Source: Mesocentrotus franciscanus (lineage: Eukaryota; Echinodermata; Echinoidea; Camarodonta; Strongylocentrotidae). From it: a stretch of 64,000 nt of DNA. The DNA is taken from positions 1,029,252-1,093,251 of the forward strand of contig CP137680.1 in the NCBI GenBank assembly GCA_037976565.1, given 5' to 3'. The translations under genes were made by a program, and so were the position numbers. The first letter of the stretch is position 1. The number at the start of each line of letters is the position of its first letter. The notes under the pieces were generated by a model that searched no databases, was not told the DNA's origin, and was given only the letters and a program-made list of their open reading frames with translations. This document shows positions 1 to 10,446 of the stretch, one piece after another.

Positions 1-97
1 TTATGCTGCTTGCACCATTGAAAGGGATATATTTTTGTTCGGAGTCATCATTTTCCTACTAAAAATTCATGAAGCTGAAAAATATCGCCACTTGTAA
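1..97 (+). pseudogene. 3' part of a tail exon, duplicate of 50942-51038
   Basis: These 97 bases repeat the end of the reading frame at 50819-51038 almost perfectly, in the same frame, closing with a TAA (95-97) where copy B has TAG. The translated piece runs YAACTIERD, then a hydrophobic FLFGVIIFLL, then KIHEAEKYRHL. It is cut by the window edge, so whether the upstream exon and its splice acceptor exist in this copy cannot be seen. It may be the terminal exon of a duplicated receptor gene or only duplicated flanking DNA. Confidence 0.4.
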
Positions 98-1277
98 AAA
101 GACAAAAGCCAGTTCATCACCAAAAATCCGTGGATTTCCGTGTTAAATACCAAACAGCTATATTCATGTACAAATACCATAAGCAGGTTCTGCCGCTAAT
201 AATATCTGTTGTACTGCAGAATGTGTTCACTAGCACAACTCCCGAAAAAATAAACATTTTCGCCAAACACTTTTAAAAACAGGTATGGGCTATCTTCAAA
301 TTCCATTAATTAAAAGTGAACGTCTCAAATCTGTGGAACAATACACCGTCTTACTTAAGGAATTCACCTTCTCTAAACACTTTCAAAAAACGTTACAAAC
401 ATTATTTGCAAGCTCAAGAGTACATCAAGGTATACGTATGTGTCCGCGTTGGGTTCGTGCTTTTTTTTTAAAGTAAATGTTTTGTAATTATCTCTTGCTT
501 GTTATCTTGGAGCCACCGTCTCTTCTTATATCTTTCTTCTCTTTATTCTGATCTGAACTCCTTTACCTTTTCTCTCTCCTTCTCTCTCTTTCTCTCTGTT
601 TCTCTCTCTCTCTTTCTCTCTGTTTCTCCTGTACTTATTCGACCCACTTTCTCTTCTGTTAACCCTATCAACTCTTATTATTCAACCAACTTTCCAACTT
701 TTCTTACCTTATAAACTTTCCACTTTTTATTTTTTCTATATGTTAAAGCTCCAACCTTAATTATTTTCTTTCTTTATTCTTTTTTATATACCATCATCTA
801 TTCTTACGTGGGCTTCTTTCCCACAGGCCTCTTGGCCTTTTTAGGTGTGCCTCGCAAACCATTTCTATTTAGGAACACAATTTCATTTACCCCCAAAACT
901 TATTTTACCAATATTTTTAATTATTACTTAATGCCTTAAACAATTCTGAACTTTCTATACCACCAGAATTATATATGTGTTAGATTTATAATATGTTTTT
1001 TAATCATGGTTAAATAAAGACAAAATGAAAATGAAATGAATGAATATTTTGCTTTGAGAACCACCCTTCACAAATATAAATATGCCTTCATGTACTATGT
1101 CCCATGTTTTAAGATTGTCTACTTAAGAACATGAAACTGGCCTTAATTTATGGATTGAAATGAATATATTAAACATCATTGACATATGCACTTTACGGTA
1201 GGTACGTTGTAGCTGATCAGTATATCCTTAAACAGATTGTAGGCTTATAATAAAAAAAGAAATGGGAGAGTTGAAAA
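98..1277. other. No gene recognised; copy-A-specific insertion
   Basis: Copy B passes directly from the equivalent of 97 to the equivalent of about 1510, so this stretch was gained in A or lost in B. It is AT-rich with a CT-rich tract (571-630). At 1013-1040 a TAAATAAAGACAAAATG segment followed by ATGAA-like repeats resembles the 3' tail of a non-LTR retroposon. I see no convincing coding frame; the short frames here have biased, low-complexity composition. Confidence 0.5.
571..630. repeat. CT-rich simple repeat
   Basis: Imperfect (CT)n with CTTT interruptions, read directly from the sequence. Confidence 0.9.
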
Positions 1278-1319
1278 ATGATTTGTAAATTCCTATTTTT
1301 GTTTTTATTTATTATATTA

Positions 1320-1800
1320 TCTACCCCTTTGTGGATAATGATATATATACATTTTTTAGACATTGGTATATACCCCTACATTGTGATTACATTAACCACA
1401 TTTGTTTCTCTACAAGGTCCAATATACTGTTTAAGAATCATACTTTGCAGTAAGGTGTGATGGTCTGAATATTCATTTGCTAAAGAGCGAAGCGAGCAAG
1501 ATTTAAACACAAAATTGTGAGATCGCATTGTTACCAATTAGATCTTATAAAAAGGAAAACAATGATAATACACCAACCTGATGTGGTATTAAGCACAATC
1601 TCATCTGGAAAGACTGAAAAGACCTTTGATAAGTTACATAATTATATCAACTATAAATGCGAGCGAGCTTTGGGAAATTACATTAAAAAGTTGCTTAGTC
1701 CCTTTAAATTAGGGGCACATGTTATGGAGAAGGTAAAAGGACACTTCCCAGAAAAGAAAAAGAGCACGTGTCAAAGTAAACAGGGCAAGTATCAGAGGTG
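1320..1800 (+). mobile_element. Internal part of a hAT-like repeat family
   Basis: The reverse complement recurs at about 59400-59840, inside the TSD-bounded element 58662-59996. The right part (1515-1800) also recurs at 51053-51260. Landmarks are a segment reading GACATTGGTATATACCCC, the stretch AAGGTGTGATGGTCTG, and GCGAGCGAGCT just before the minisatellite. A 94-codon frame across 1517-1801 has no recognisable domain and is not conserved in the other copies, so I do not call it a gene. Confidence 0.6.
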
Positions 1801-1880
1801 AAAATGGGCACTTCTCGCACCTGAAAAGGGGTACTCACCAAAGACGAAAAAGGACACTTATGAGAATGAAAAGGGGCACT
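1730..1880 (+). repeat. Degenerate AAAAGGGGCACTT minisatellite, short block
   Basis: Several imperfect units of about 25-28 bases built on AAAAGGGGCACTTmTC. The array resumes at 2285 after an AT-rich interruption. Confidence 0.85.
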
Positions 1881-2287
1881 AATTATTAAGCATTCATTTT
1901 TCTATATTTACCTCATAATCTGATATCCCTTAATTTTTACAGTTCATAACAATATAGATATACATGTACATTGAAGTACGTTAACAGGATACATGTCATG
2001 ATACTATACCAGGCAAATATTATTATTATTTCAATATTCTGAAACCAATATGGATATTAAAAACATTAAGGAATAATGGTAAGGCATTCATAAAATGCAT
2101 TGCGTATATGTTAGTAAATAATTATATGCATGTAGGCAAATATCTAAAAATTGTAAAACGTTAGTGTGATTCGTTTTATGTTCTATATGCATTGTAATTG
2201 TAAAATTATTGTACTTTGTAACAAAACCAATGGAAACAGAATTTCTATGTATTACCATGGATCAATAAAGATAAAATGAAATGAAGT
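1881..2287 (+). mobile_element. Retroposon-like AT-rich insertion in the minisatellite
   Basis: Non-repetitive AT-rich DNA separates two blocks of the same minisatellite. It ends at 2262-2287 in ATCAATAAAGATAAAATG plus ATGAA-like repeats, the same style of 3' tail as at 1013-1040. This suggests a 5'-truncated retroposon inserted in the array. No coding frame is recognisable. Confidence 0.4.
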
Positions 2288-3185
2288 AAAGGAAAAAGGG
2301 CATTTGTCGAAGGGTATTTTATCAAGAGGTGAAAATGGGTATTTTTGAGAAGGGGCTCTTAATAAAAATGAAACTGGTCACTTATCACAAGGAAAGGGGA
2401 CCCTTATTGGAAAGAAAAAGGCACTTATCAAAATAAAGGGGCACCTCTCAGATTTGAAAAGGGACCATTATCATAGGTGAAGGGGCGTTTATCAGAGGAA
2501 GTAAGGGGCACTTCATAAGCCTGAAAATGGGCACTAACCTGAGATGAATAGGGGCGCTTATTACAAAGGAAAAGGGCACTTGCCGAAAGAAAAGGGGCAG
2601 CTATAAGATTTTAAAAGGGCATTTATTGGAGGTGAAAAGGGGCATTTATGAGAAGGGGAAGGTGCTCTTATTAGAAATGAAAAGGGGCACTTATTAGAAA
2701 GGAAAATGAGCACTTATCTGAGGTGAAAAGGGGCATTAATGAAAAAGTGAAGGGGCTCTTATAAAAAAGGGGGAACTTATCAAAAGGAAAAAAGGCACTT
2801 ATTAGAAAGGAAAAGGGCGCGTAAAAAGGGGGCATTATCAGAGGTGTAAAATGGCAATAATTAGAAAGGGAAGGGGGAGGGCTTCTTACAAAGGAAAAGG
2901 AGTACTTGTCAAAGTAAAAGGGCACCTCTCAGACTTGAATAGGGGCAATTATCGGAGGTAAAGGGGCAATTATCTGAAGTAAAAGGGGGCATTTTTCCTA
3001 TGTAAAAAGGGGCACTTTTGGGGTACTTGAAAAGTGGGGGTGTGCTTCTTACAAAGAAAAGGAGTACTTGTCAAAGTAAAAGGGCACCTCTCAGACTTGA
3101 ATAGGGCAATTATCGGAGGTAAAGGGGCAATTATCTGAAGTAAAAGGGGGCACTATTCCTATGTAAAAAGGGGCAATTTTGGGGT
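2285..3185 (+). repeat. Degenerate AAAAGGGGCACTT minisatellite, main array
   Basis: About 30 imperfect units of roughly 27 bases with core AAAAGGGGCACTTATCAGA and variants GGGGCTCTT, GGGCACCTC and GGGGCAATT. A block at 2887-3030 is repeated at 3048-3190, including the flank TTTTGGGGTACTTGAAAA, so part of the array expanded as a higher-order repeat. Inverted arrays of the same family occur at 11935-12310 and 58830-59470, and a short one at 51262-51375. Confidence 0.9.
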
Positions 3186-3197
3186 ACTTGAAAAAGT

Positions 3198-3301
3198 GAA
3201 ACCGTCATAAGTACAAGTTCACCGACATCCCATTGAAACGCGTTAAACTTTATACACGCATTTCAATGGGATCTCGGTGAACTTGTACTTATGACGGTTT
3301 C
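3198..3301. mobile_element. 104-bp palindromic MITE-like element
   Basis: Near-perfect foldback with about 45-bp arms, starting GAAACCGTCATAAG and ending CTTATGACGGTTTC. A second copy of identical length, in opposite orientation, lies at 5767-5870. The homologous copy-B site lacks it. Confidence 0.7.
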
Positions 3302-3529
3302 GTGAGACGCTACACAGTTGTATGGAGTCGAAACATGGACCCTATGCAATGAGACAGAACGATGAATAGAGCCTTTTAGATGTGGTGCTTACGGAGAATG
3401 TATGGTACAGTAGTACTGCGTGTCATGACAAACGGATAATTTCATTCCAATTATCTATACTACCGTTATGCTACGCCAGTTGAACACAAAGCGGGTTACT
3501 ACATTACAAAAGTTTTTGTTACGAACACA
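3198..3529 (+). repeat. Left arm of a 2.7-kb inverted repeat (foldback)
   Basis: This arm is the reverse complement of 5538-5870 with few mismatches. Its outer 104 bases (3198-3301) are themselves palindromic: GAAACCGTCATAAGTACAAG at one end and its complement at the other. The intervening 2 kb holds the duplicated 3541-3772 segment and a GC-rich tandem array. Copy B keeps one arm (52989-53215) but lacks the palindrome. Confidence 0.85.
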
Positions 3530-3540
3530 GCCTTTTTTTA

Positions 3541-3772
3541 AATGTTTGCTGGTCTTCTCTTATGTTTTAGTGGCCCACCATTGTTTTTTATGGATTTCCG
3601 AACAAACCTTACAGCTAAACAAGTTAATTTTGTGTGGGAAAGTCAAATTAAAAATGAAATGAAATATGGCAAGTATAACATCTAATACAGTATATTGAAG
3701 CATGTTATGGGTATCTACCCACTGAGATATAGTAGTATACAGATGGTCTTTGATCCCATTATCATTATCCCT
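3541..3772 (+). repeat. Segment shared with copy B (52615-52842)
   Basis: Almost identical to copy B, including a stretch of AAATTAAAAATGAAATG (3645-3661) that looks like a retroposon tail. It ends in GATCCCATTATC in both copies, after which the copies diverge because A carries the 3773-5537 insertion. No gene seen. Confidence 0.7.
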
Positions 3773-5421
3773 TACTTTTAATGCGCATGATGCATCTTCA
3801 GGTGCAATTTACTGCAGTTGACCCGAAATAGAATTTAAGCATGATTTATTTTTAATTCAATACTAGTGATTTACAAATTTTGCTGAAAATGACATAATTT
3901 TCCGGGATTTTTCCTCACTTTTTAGTAAAATATACTTTTTATGCGTTTGTCGGAAAATAACAAATTCCCAAATTTACAGTCAGGCAAGAAATATGCTTAT
4001 TTAGAGGCCTACATTGCAGGGCCCGCAAAACGGCGGGGCTCGGGGGTTCGTGCCCCTTGAAAAAAAAGTATATTAAAGAAAAAAAGAAAGAAAGAGAGAG
4101 AAAAAAAAAAGAATAGTGACCTGCCAGTATCACAAAATAATGAGGTATCAAAAAATGCTCATCTGACCGTGATTTAATACCTAAAATCCCTGAGCTTAAG
4201 GAAGCTCTGCCCTGGATTCCACCTAGGGCCCTAAGGCGGGCCCTTGGATACTAATCTGACCGTAATTTAATGCATAAAACCCCTGAGCTTCCGGGGGCTC
4301 CGCCCCTGGAGCCCACGCCAATTAGTGACCTGCCCGTGTCACAAATAAGGTATCAAAATAAGCTCATCTGACCGTAATTAAATGCCCAAAACCCCTGAGC
4401 TGAGCTTCCGGGGGCTCTGCCCCCTGGACCCCACCCAGGGCGCTAAGGCGGGCCCCTGGATGCTAATCTTACCGTAATTTAATGCTTAAACCCCTGAGCT
4501 TCTGGGGCTCCGCCCTGGACCCCACGCCAATTAGTGACCTGCCAGTGTCACAAATAAGGTATCAAAATAAGCTCATCTGACCGTTATTAAATGCCCCAAA
4601 CCCCTGAGCCGAGCTTCCGGGGGCTCTGCCCCCTGGATGCTAATCTTACCGTAATTTAATGCTTAAAACCCCTGAGCTTCCGGGGATCCGCTCCCTGGAC
4701 CCCGCGCCAATTAGTGACCTGCCAGTGTCATAAATAATGTATCAAAATATGCTCATCTGACTGTAATTAAATACCCTGAGCTTCCGGGGGCTCTGCCCCC
4801 TAGGCCCCACCTAGGGCCCGAAGGCAAGTCCCTGGATGCTCATCTGACAGTAATTTAATGCCTAAAACTCCTGAGCTTTGGGGCTACGCCCCCTGGACCC
4901 CACGCCAATTAGTGTCCTGCCAGTGTCAAAAATAAGGTATAAATATATGCTCATCTGACCGTAATTAAATGGCTATACGTTCTGAGCTTCCGGGGGATCC
5001 GCCCCTTGACCCTCGCCTGGGCTTTGCCCCTAGACCTTACGCCAATTTACGCTACGCTCTACCTGATCGTACATACTTTAGCCTCCCCTCCCCCACCCAC
5101 TTTGAGAAACGTTCAGCAGGGCCTGCATCTGTGATGCTTATTTAGAGGCCTACATGTCAGGGCCCGTGGAACGGCGGGGCTCGGGGGCTCGAGCCCCCCA
5201 TACTTTTTTTAAAAAGTATATTAAAGAGAAAAAGAAAGAAAGAAAGAGAGACAAAAAGAAATAACAGTGTCACACAAAATAATGAGGTATCAAAATATGC
5301 TCATCTGACCGTAATTAAATGCCTAAAACCCCTAACCCCTAGCCTTCCCCCCCCCACAGGGCCTGCATGTAAGAGTGGTGGTGATGCGGATTTTTTCTCC
5401 CCCAACGATTTTGCTCATTAC
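3773..5421 (+). mobile_element. Copy-A-specific insertion, decayed hAT-like element
   Basis: Absent from copy B. Its start (3800-3925, with GATTTACAAATTTTGCTG and ATAATTTTCCGGG) matches the left interior of the hAT-type element 58662-59996. Its end (5380-5421, GTGGTGATGCGG and TTTTGCTCATTACGCCACTG) matches that element's right end. I cannot find the left TIR or a clean target-site duplication, so the element is probably rearranged. The interior is replaced by the GC-rich tandem array described separately. Confidence 0.55.
4000..5340 (+). repeat. GC-rich compound tandem array
   Basis: At least eight related units carry GCTCATCTGACCGTAATTAA, a CCCCTGAGCTTCCGGGGGCT hairpin, TGCCCCCTGGACCCCAC and CCAATTAGTGACCTGCCAGT. 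Unit starts near 4154, 4248, 4360, 4459, 4572, 4751, 4828, 4949 and 5299 alternate in spacing, which points to a two-part unit of roughly 210 bases. A flanking module (GAGGCCTACATTGCAGGGC, then an AAAGAAAGAAAG tract) occurs at 4000-4110 and again at 5140-5260. Confidence 0.8.
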
Positions 5422-5504
5422 GCCACTGCTTTAGGGGTCACCATTACATGTACGTACCAATATTAGGCTCGCACAATTTCAAATTTGGGCCCCCCCCCCT
5501 AAGA

Positions 5505-5520
5505 AATCCTGGATCCGCGC
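5505..5520. mobile_element. Solitary hAT-type terminal sequence
   Basis: CCTGGATCCGCGCCTG after a C run resembles the right terminus of the complete element at 57296-57602 (CCCTGGATCCGCCACTG). No partner end is found nearby, so this is a fragment. Confidence 0.5.
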
Positions 5521-5537
5521 CTGGTCTGTTCAGCATT

Positions 5538-5870
5538 GTGTTCGTAACGAAAACTTTTGTAATTTAGTAACCCGCTTTGTGTTCAACTGGCGTAGCATAA
5601 TGGTAGTGTAAATAATTGGAACGACATTATATCCGTTTGTCATAACACGCAGTACTTCTGTACCATACATTCTCCGTAAGCACCACATCTAAAAGGCTCT
5701 ATTCATCGTTCTGTCTCATTGCATAGGGTCCATGTTTCGACTCCATACAACTGTGTAGCGTCTCACGAAACCGTCATAAGTACAAGTTCACCGAGATCCC
5801 ATTGAAATGCGTGTATAAAGTTTAACGCGTTTCAATGGGATGTCGGTGAACTTGTACTTATGACGGTTTC
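5538..5870 (-). repeat. Right arm of the 2.7-kb inverted repeat
   Basis: Reverse complement of 3198-3529. It includes the second 104-bp palindrome (5767-5870), with GAAACCG at the inner edge and CGGTTTC at the outer edge. Copy B (52989-53215) matches 5538-5755, then passes into unrelated sequence before rejoining at GGTT(C/T)ACCTT. Confidence 0.85.
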
Positions 5871-7199
5871 ATTTTAGGTTCACCTTATTGCTACTCAGTG
5901 TATGCCCTCAGACACCAGAAAAGCCATATGTTCCAAGGCTTCTCCACGTTCAAGACCATCTTTTATATGATTATCGCATCAAAACCCGTACGGTAGAGGC
6001 AATATATCTTATAAACGTAGCATAATATTCAAGTATCAAGTTTATTTGTGTTCCAGAAATCACATGTAACAAAATGTAATAGAGTATAATCATAACACAT
6101 TAACAGTAAAACGTAGAATAATTTCAATAAAGAAAGACGAGGAGACCTTAGTTGAAGCACAGCTTGTAAAGCTAAGGCCCCTAATATTAGTATTACACAT
6201 CGTATATAAAAATAGAGAGGCTACAATGAATTTCTACAAAGTTGTATATTACAAAGTCTCGCATCATGATTCGTGTCCCACATCACCCCATACTTCCCCT
6301 ACTGTAAAAAAATCAATATTCATCGAGAGCATAAAATCTTCTGCAAGGACAGATAAAGGAGTATAGTGTAGGGTAATTAATGGACTTGCCTCGGTGATAG
6401 TACTTCTGTCACCATTCATACAAAAAGTTGACCAGTCTACACCCTTATTCTTCCCTGGACATACAGGCCTCGTCCCTTTCTAACAATAAATTCAACTTTG
6501 AACCATTTCCTGATTGGGCATTTGTGTGAGCTTTCACACTAACGTCACAATTATAAACACTTTTTCCACTTAGTTTTATCATACCTAGACAACAGTGCTT
6601 AACAATTTAGCTTATAGATAAAATCTCGGCATACATGAGCAGATGATGGTAATTTTGGCACCAAGTTGAAACAAAAGCTACTGAGACGAATACTGGATAT
6701 TATGTGCTCATCATTAAAGATGTAGGCCTAATTTCTCATTCATGCAAAAACTATGCATTCCATAAATTAGAGAAGTGTGTGGGCGTGTGTTTGGGTATGT
6801 GTGACCCAGATTCATTTTCAACCTAGGCAAATATTTCTAACAGAAAGAACAGCAATGGGGAACCTTGATCCTTTCAATGTATTTATTTGTCCGATGTAAG
6901 TTCAACATGGACATTTGTTTCGCTCACATGTGAAATAAAGGCTGAGACATAGTTTACAAAGAACATAATCAGGATTCAATATATTGATACATTTTGGTGA
7001 TGACAATTGACAAAATATAATCATACTTAATATTGATTTTCGTTTGGTTATGGCTTGTTTCGTTACCTTAATTTACACAATTTAGCTGTTTTCAACTTAT
7101 TTCCTTTCTGCAGATTTTTTTACAAAATATGTGCACACTTTTCTTGAACTGACATCCATCAATTTTTTCCCCAAATAATTTAAGGAAGAAAAAGTCATT
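5871..7199. other. No gene recognised; shared duplication segment
   Basis: Collinear with about 53262-54990 in copy B. It contains a module (GTATGCCCTCAGACACCAG to GTACGGTAGAGGCAATA, 5900-6005) that is single here but present three times in copy B. The remainder is AT-rich without a convincing open frame or splice-flanked coding segment. Confidence 0.6.
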
Positions 7200-7204
7200 T
7201 TCAG

Positions 7205-7880
7205 TCATTGTCCAGCAGAAACTCCGGTTTTCAAGCATCTTGCTGTAGACTTGTATACATCATATATCTTAACCATTTTAATTACGCTAATACCAAGACT
7301 CTTAACATAATTGTGGCAACGGTCTAACTCTGATTCGATTTTTAAATATTTTTTACAATATAAAATTTCAAAAGATAATTTTAACATTGATGCACAAAAA
7401 TTCATTATTAAAAAGATAGGATTCCTATTATTTTCTCCACATTTCTTACAACTGCTATGCCAATATCATGCCACACCGACAAACTATGCACATAAAAAGG
7501 TGGTGTATTTATTACCATTGTTTGTACATCGAAATTACAAGGGCCTATAAATCTTCCACCAACACCAACCAATCTAAACTTATAATCAAAACAGACTTTT
7601 GAGCCAGTGATTTTCTCCCATAAAGTAATCGCTTCATCTACATTACTGATTGAGCCTTTGGCGATTTGAAAGTTTTTAACTTTAAATTGTTCGTAAATAA
7701 ACGTCTTGTGTAAAATTGTGACATCGTCCGCAAAGTCTAATTTTATTTTCTCACAGATTTAATCCCTTGAAACTCGTATCCTTCCTGATCACGTTCGTCA
7801 AAGTCTCAATTACTAACATAAATAAATAAGGCGACAGAGGATCACCTCGTTTCATCATCTTTTGCATGAATTCGAATGAA
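7205..7880 (-). pseudogene. L1/Tx1-like LINE reverse transcriptase fragment
   Basis: Read on the minus strand from 7880, one frame gives RGDPLSPYLFMLVIETL, the turn-and-helix region of L1-type RTs. After a frameshift it gives KLDFADDVTIL, the FADD catalytic box, followed by a stretch ending in SKVCFDYKFRLVGVG. Further on, 7405-7205 holds a lysine- and hydrophobic-rich frame that could be the downstream thumb region. At least two frame changes make it dead. Copy B carries the same fragment (about 55150-55740), so the insertion predates the duplication. The clade assignment rests on motif style only. Confidence 0.7.
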
Positions 7881-7951
7881 ATATCACATCGTAAAAATTA
7901 ACCATCGTACAGCTTCTCCTACGTCAGATCTTCCTGGACAGGCAAACTTCG

Positions 7952-9065
7952 CTACAAGTTGTGAATGTTCTTGTATCTATGTTCAATAATTGCTCTCCAG
8001 GTCTGGATTGGGGGCTTATCCAAAATCACATAGTGGTCTTGCGCTTTCAATGGAGCCATTGGTTTCTCATGTCCATGTCTAGTCTGAAACCAAGATTTTA
8101 TATTTTCATCTCCACCCCTAATGTCTGTAAAAGCATACCACAATAGACATCGTCCCAGGGTATCGGTGCAGCCATCTTCTGAGAGGCACGATAGAGATCA
8201 TGGGCGACATCTCTGGAGACGATATACGCGTATCCTCGAGGAAAAGGAGGCCATGTCTTCTCCGAATAGAATTCATATGGAGTATACCACTTGCTCCAAG
8301 TATCTCGAATAGGATTCCAGCGAATTGCAGGCTCAGCTAACACAAACTTCGAACGAAACGTATTAGCTTCGAGATCGTTGACGAGATTCACGATGTCCAC
8401 AATGACATCGTCATCTGTTGACATAACATAATAACTATTGTTACAGAATGTGGATGCCCATTTGGCGGCCATGATGAGTTTAATGGTTAGATTGTAGTAG
8501 CTATCAATAAAGTCCTCTTGAAGAATATCCCCGTGAAAATCAGCCTCATTTTGGAGCTGGGCTTGCAGAGTTGAATTATATTCCCCGGAGATTCCTGTAA
8601 GAAATACAATCTTCGCAGAAACATTGTACTTATCCACTCCCTCGCCATATGTTTCTCTGATGATATTCCTCCGTTTTACACTACTCACTCTTGTCTTTAT
8701 GAGGATAAGCAATGTGATGTTTCCGATTTATTGCATCCGTTCTTCGGGTTGATGAGATAGCGATACTCATGCTGGTCTAATTTGGATTCCCATTGAACAT
8801 TCTGTCTCCAACCAAGCAGTTTCTCTTTATTACTAGCAAGATTTGATATGCGAGATTTATTGTTGTCAGCTTCATGTAGCTTTTTTCCCTCTTCATAATG
8901 CGTTTCGATCAGATTAATATTAACTTCATGTAGCTTTTTTTCCACTTCAGAATGTGTTTCGGTCAGAGTAATCCTTTGCAACGCTGATTTCCTGTAGAAA
9001 TAGAGAAAGGTAAATGTGGAATACACTACAAAAACGCAGAAGAATATCCTCTTTATGGACGCCAT
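7952..9065 (-). pseudogene. Beta-1,3-galactosyltransferase-like (GT31), frameshifted copy A
   Basis: Paralogue of the intact gene at 55807-56895. From the same MASIKRIFF start (9065), frame 1 runs through an N-terminal signal anchor and stem, then is lost at 8720-8722 where TTT replaces the TTTT of copy B. The catalytic part continues in a second frame with RRNIIRETYG, EDFIDSYYNLT, STDDDV, FPRGYAY and PWDDVYCG. Frame is lost again at 8103-8106, where TTTT replaces TTTTT, and the last 60 residues are in a third frame. Near 8010-8030 it also has a small deletion and substitutions. Both frameshifts are single-base losses in T runs. I infer a pseudogene, but homopolymer assembly error is a real alternative, since the DDD motif and most residues are kept. 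Confidence 0.85.
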
Positions 9066-9935
9066 GTTAACGAGAGACGAATGATGAAATGATACAGAAG
9101 ACTTTGATTGGTTGGGGTGATTATGACATGTAATCTAAGCTTCTACCAACCTTAAAATCTAGTAGACAAGCTTTCATCCACCCTTGGCCTTGTGGACCCC
9201 TAAACCAAGCGATTGCCCTCTGCTACCTTTAATCTGTCGAAAGCACGTACTGAAGCGAAGGTAGGCGACAGTGAATATATTGCCAGAGTCCCGATTCACC
9301 GAATTATGACAATACTTGATGAAAATAATACAATAAAAGGGCTACCATTGATAACATGTATGCGGCCAGACCAACAGCTCTGTAATGTTTAGAATTAGTT
9401 CACCATCCACATACACGAGTCGTGGGGTTTCACGGTCATTAATTTATGGCAATTTCGCCAATCCAATTTATTAGCGTGCATTCATTTTAGCATAATTCAG
9501 CCTTGTAATCCTATTCGATAGTTCAAATTCATGATCTGTGCATTCAAATTCGCATTTTAGTCAGTCCGATTGACATGTTTCTCTTTCAAATTCATGTGTA
9601 ATGCACGCCTTTTGTTAATTGTTCATTTAATTAGCATGACACAATCACGTGATCACGTAATACTGCCGTTCATACATTCAAATTAATTTTGGACCAACCA
9701 AGTTAGCTCTTCGTTCATTCAAATCAAACGAATTCCTTTTTAAGAAATACAAAATGTGTTTTGCATATAATTTTTATATGTTATAACTATAGTATGGATT
9801 TGTTCGAATTTTTCAGACTTTTAACGTATGATTATTGAAATGAAGAGATAACAAAGTTCAAGGATAGGCTACTGGTATAGGGGCGAGGAGTCACACGTAA
9901 TACCCAACTCTATTGGATAAAATCGAGGTTTCTTT
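9066..9935. other. 5' flank of the copy-A galactosyltransferase
   Basis: Collinear with 56896-57937, except that copy B has a 307-bp hAT MITE inserted at the position of 9588-9595 (ATGTGTAA, the empty site), and copy A has extra bases at about 9090-9230. This should hold the promoter of the minus-strand gene. I see no clear TATA box at a sensible distance. Confidence 0.6.
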
Positions 9936-10446
9936 CACTGCTATTCAAAAAAGAAAAAATACAAATTCTGTTTTTTTCGATTTTTTAAAGACAATTCGAG
10001 GCATGTGATGTAGCTATAAGCATGATAAGAAGAGAAGAAAATAGGCAAACATAAAGATATTTCAAAGTCTACAATAAGCCTAACAGGTCAAAAAGCCGTC
10101 CAACAATAGAAAAGAACAACCATTTAATTTTCAGGTATTTTAAAGAAAAACAGGTATACACGCCTACATAAACAATTTCATATTATTTGCAATGAAGATG
10201 CTACCATATTTATTGCCTATTCGCGAATTTGAATTCCCGAGATCACTATTCGGCATTTGTCGACGAATGTGAATGAATTTCGTTCGGCACGTACGCTAGA
10301 CAAAATGAATGTGAATGCAGAAAATGCAAAATTCCTGTATATTACACCATAACTATTGAGACCATATTTTCTTTACACATCCTGTACGATTGATAAGAAT
10401 ACACATGCTATTGTGATATTTCATTTCCGTCTTTCCACAAGAATAA
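9936..10446. other. No gene recognised
   Basis: AT-rich sequence beyond the end of the segmental duplication, with no repeat I can tie to others in the window. Confidence 0.5.

Larger units (their letters stand above)
1..9935 (+). repeat. Segmental duplication, copy A
   Basis: Collinear with about 50942-57937. Matching blocks include 1-97 with 50942-51038, 1515-1860 with 51053-51375, 3541-3772 with 52615-52842, 5538-7000 with 52989-54900, and 7140-9935 with 55000-57937. Copy A has extra DNA: 98-1505, most of a minisatellite, and the 3.2-5.5 kb block. It starts at or before the window edge, so its left boundary is not seen. Similarity stops near 9935, after a shared AGGGGCG/AGTCAC segment. 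The galactosyltransferase in this copy is broken while that of copy B is intact. Confidence 0.9.

Noticed and set aside
499..714. 71-codon open frame rich in L and S
   Set aside because: It spans a CT-rich simple repeat; the residue bias follows from the repeat.
8121..8312. Plus-strand frame opposite the galactosyltransferase, also seen at 55983-56243
   Set aside because: Antisense shadow of the conserved minus-strand gene.
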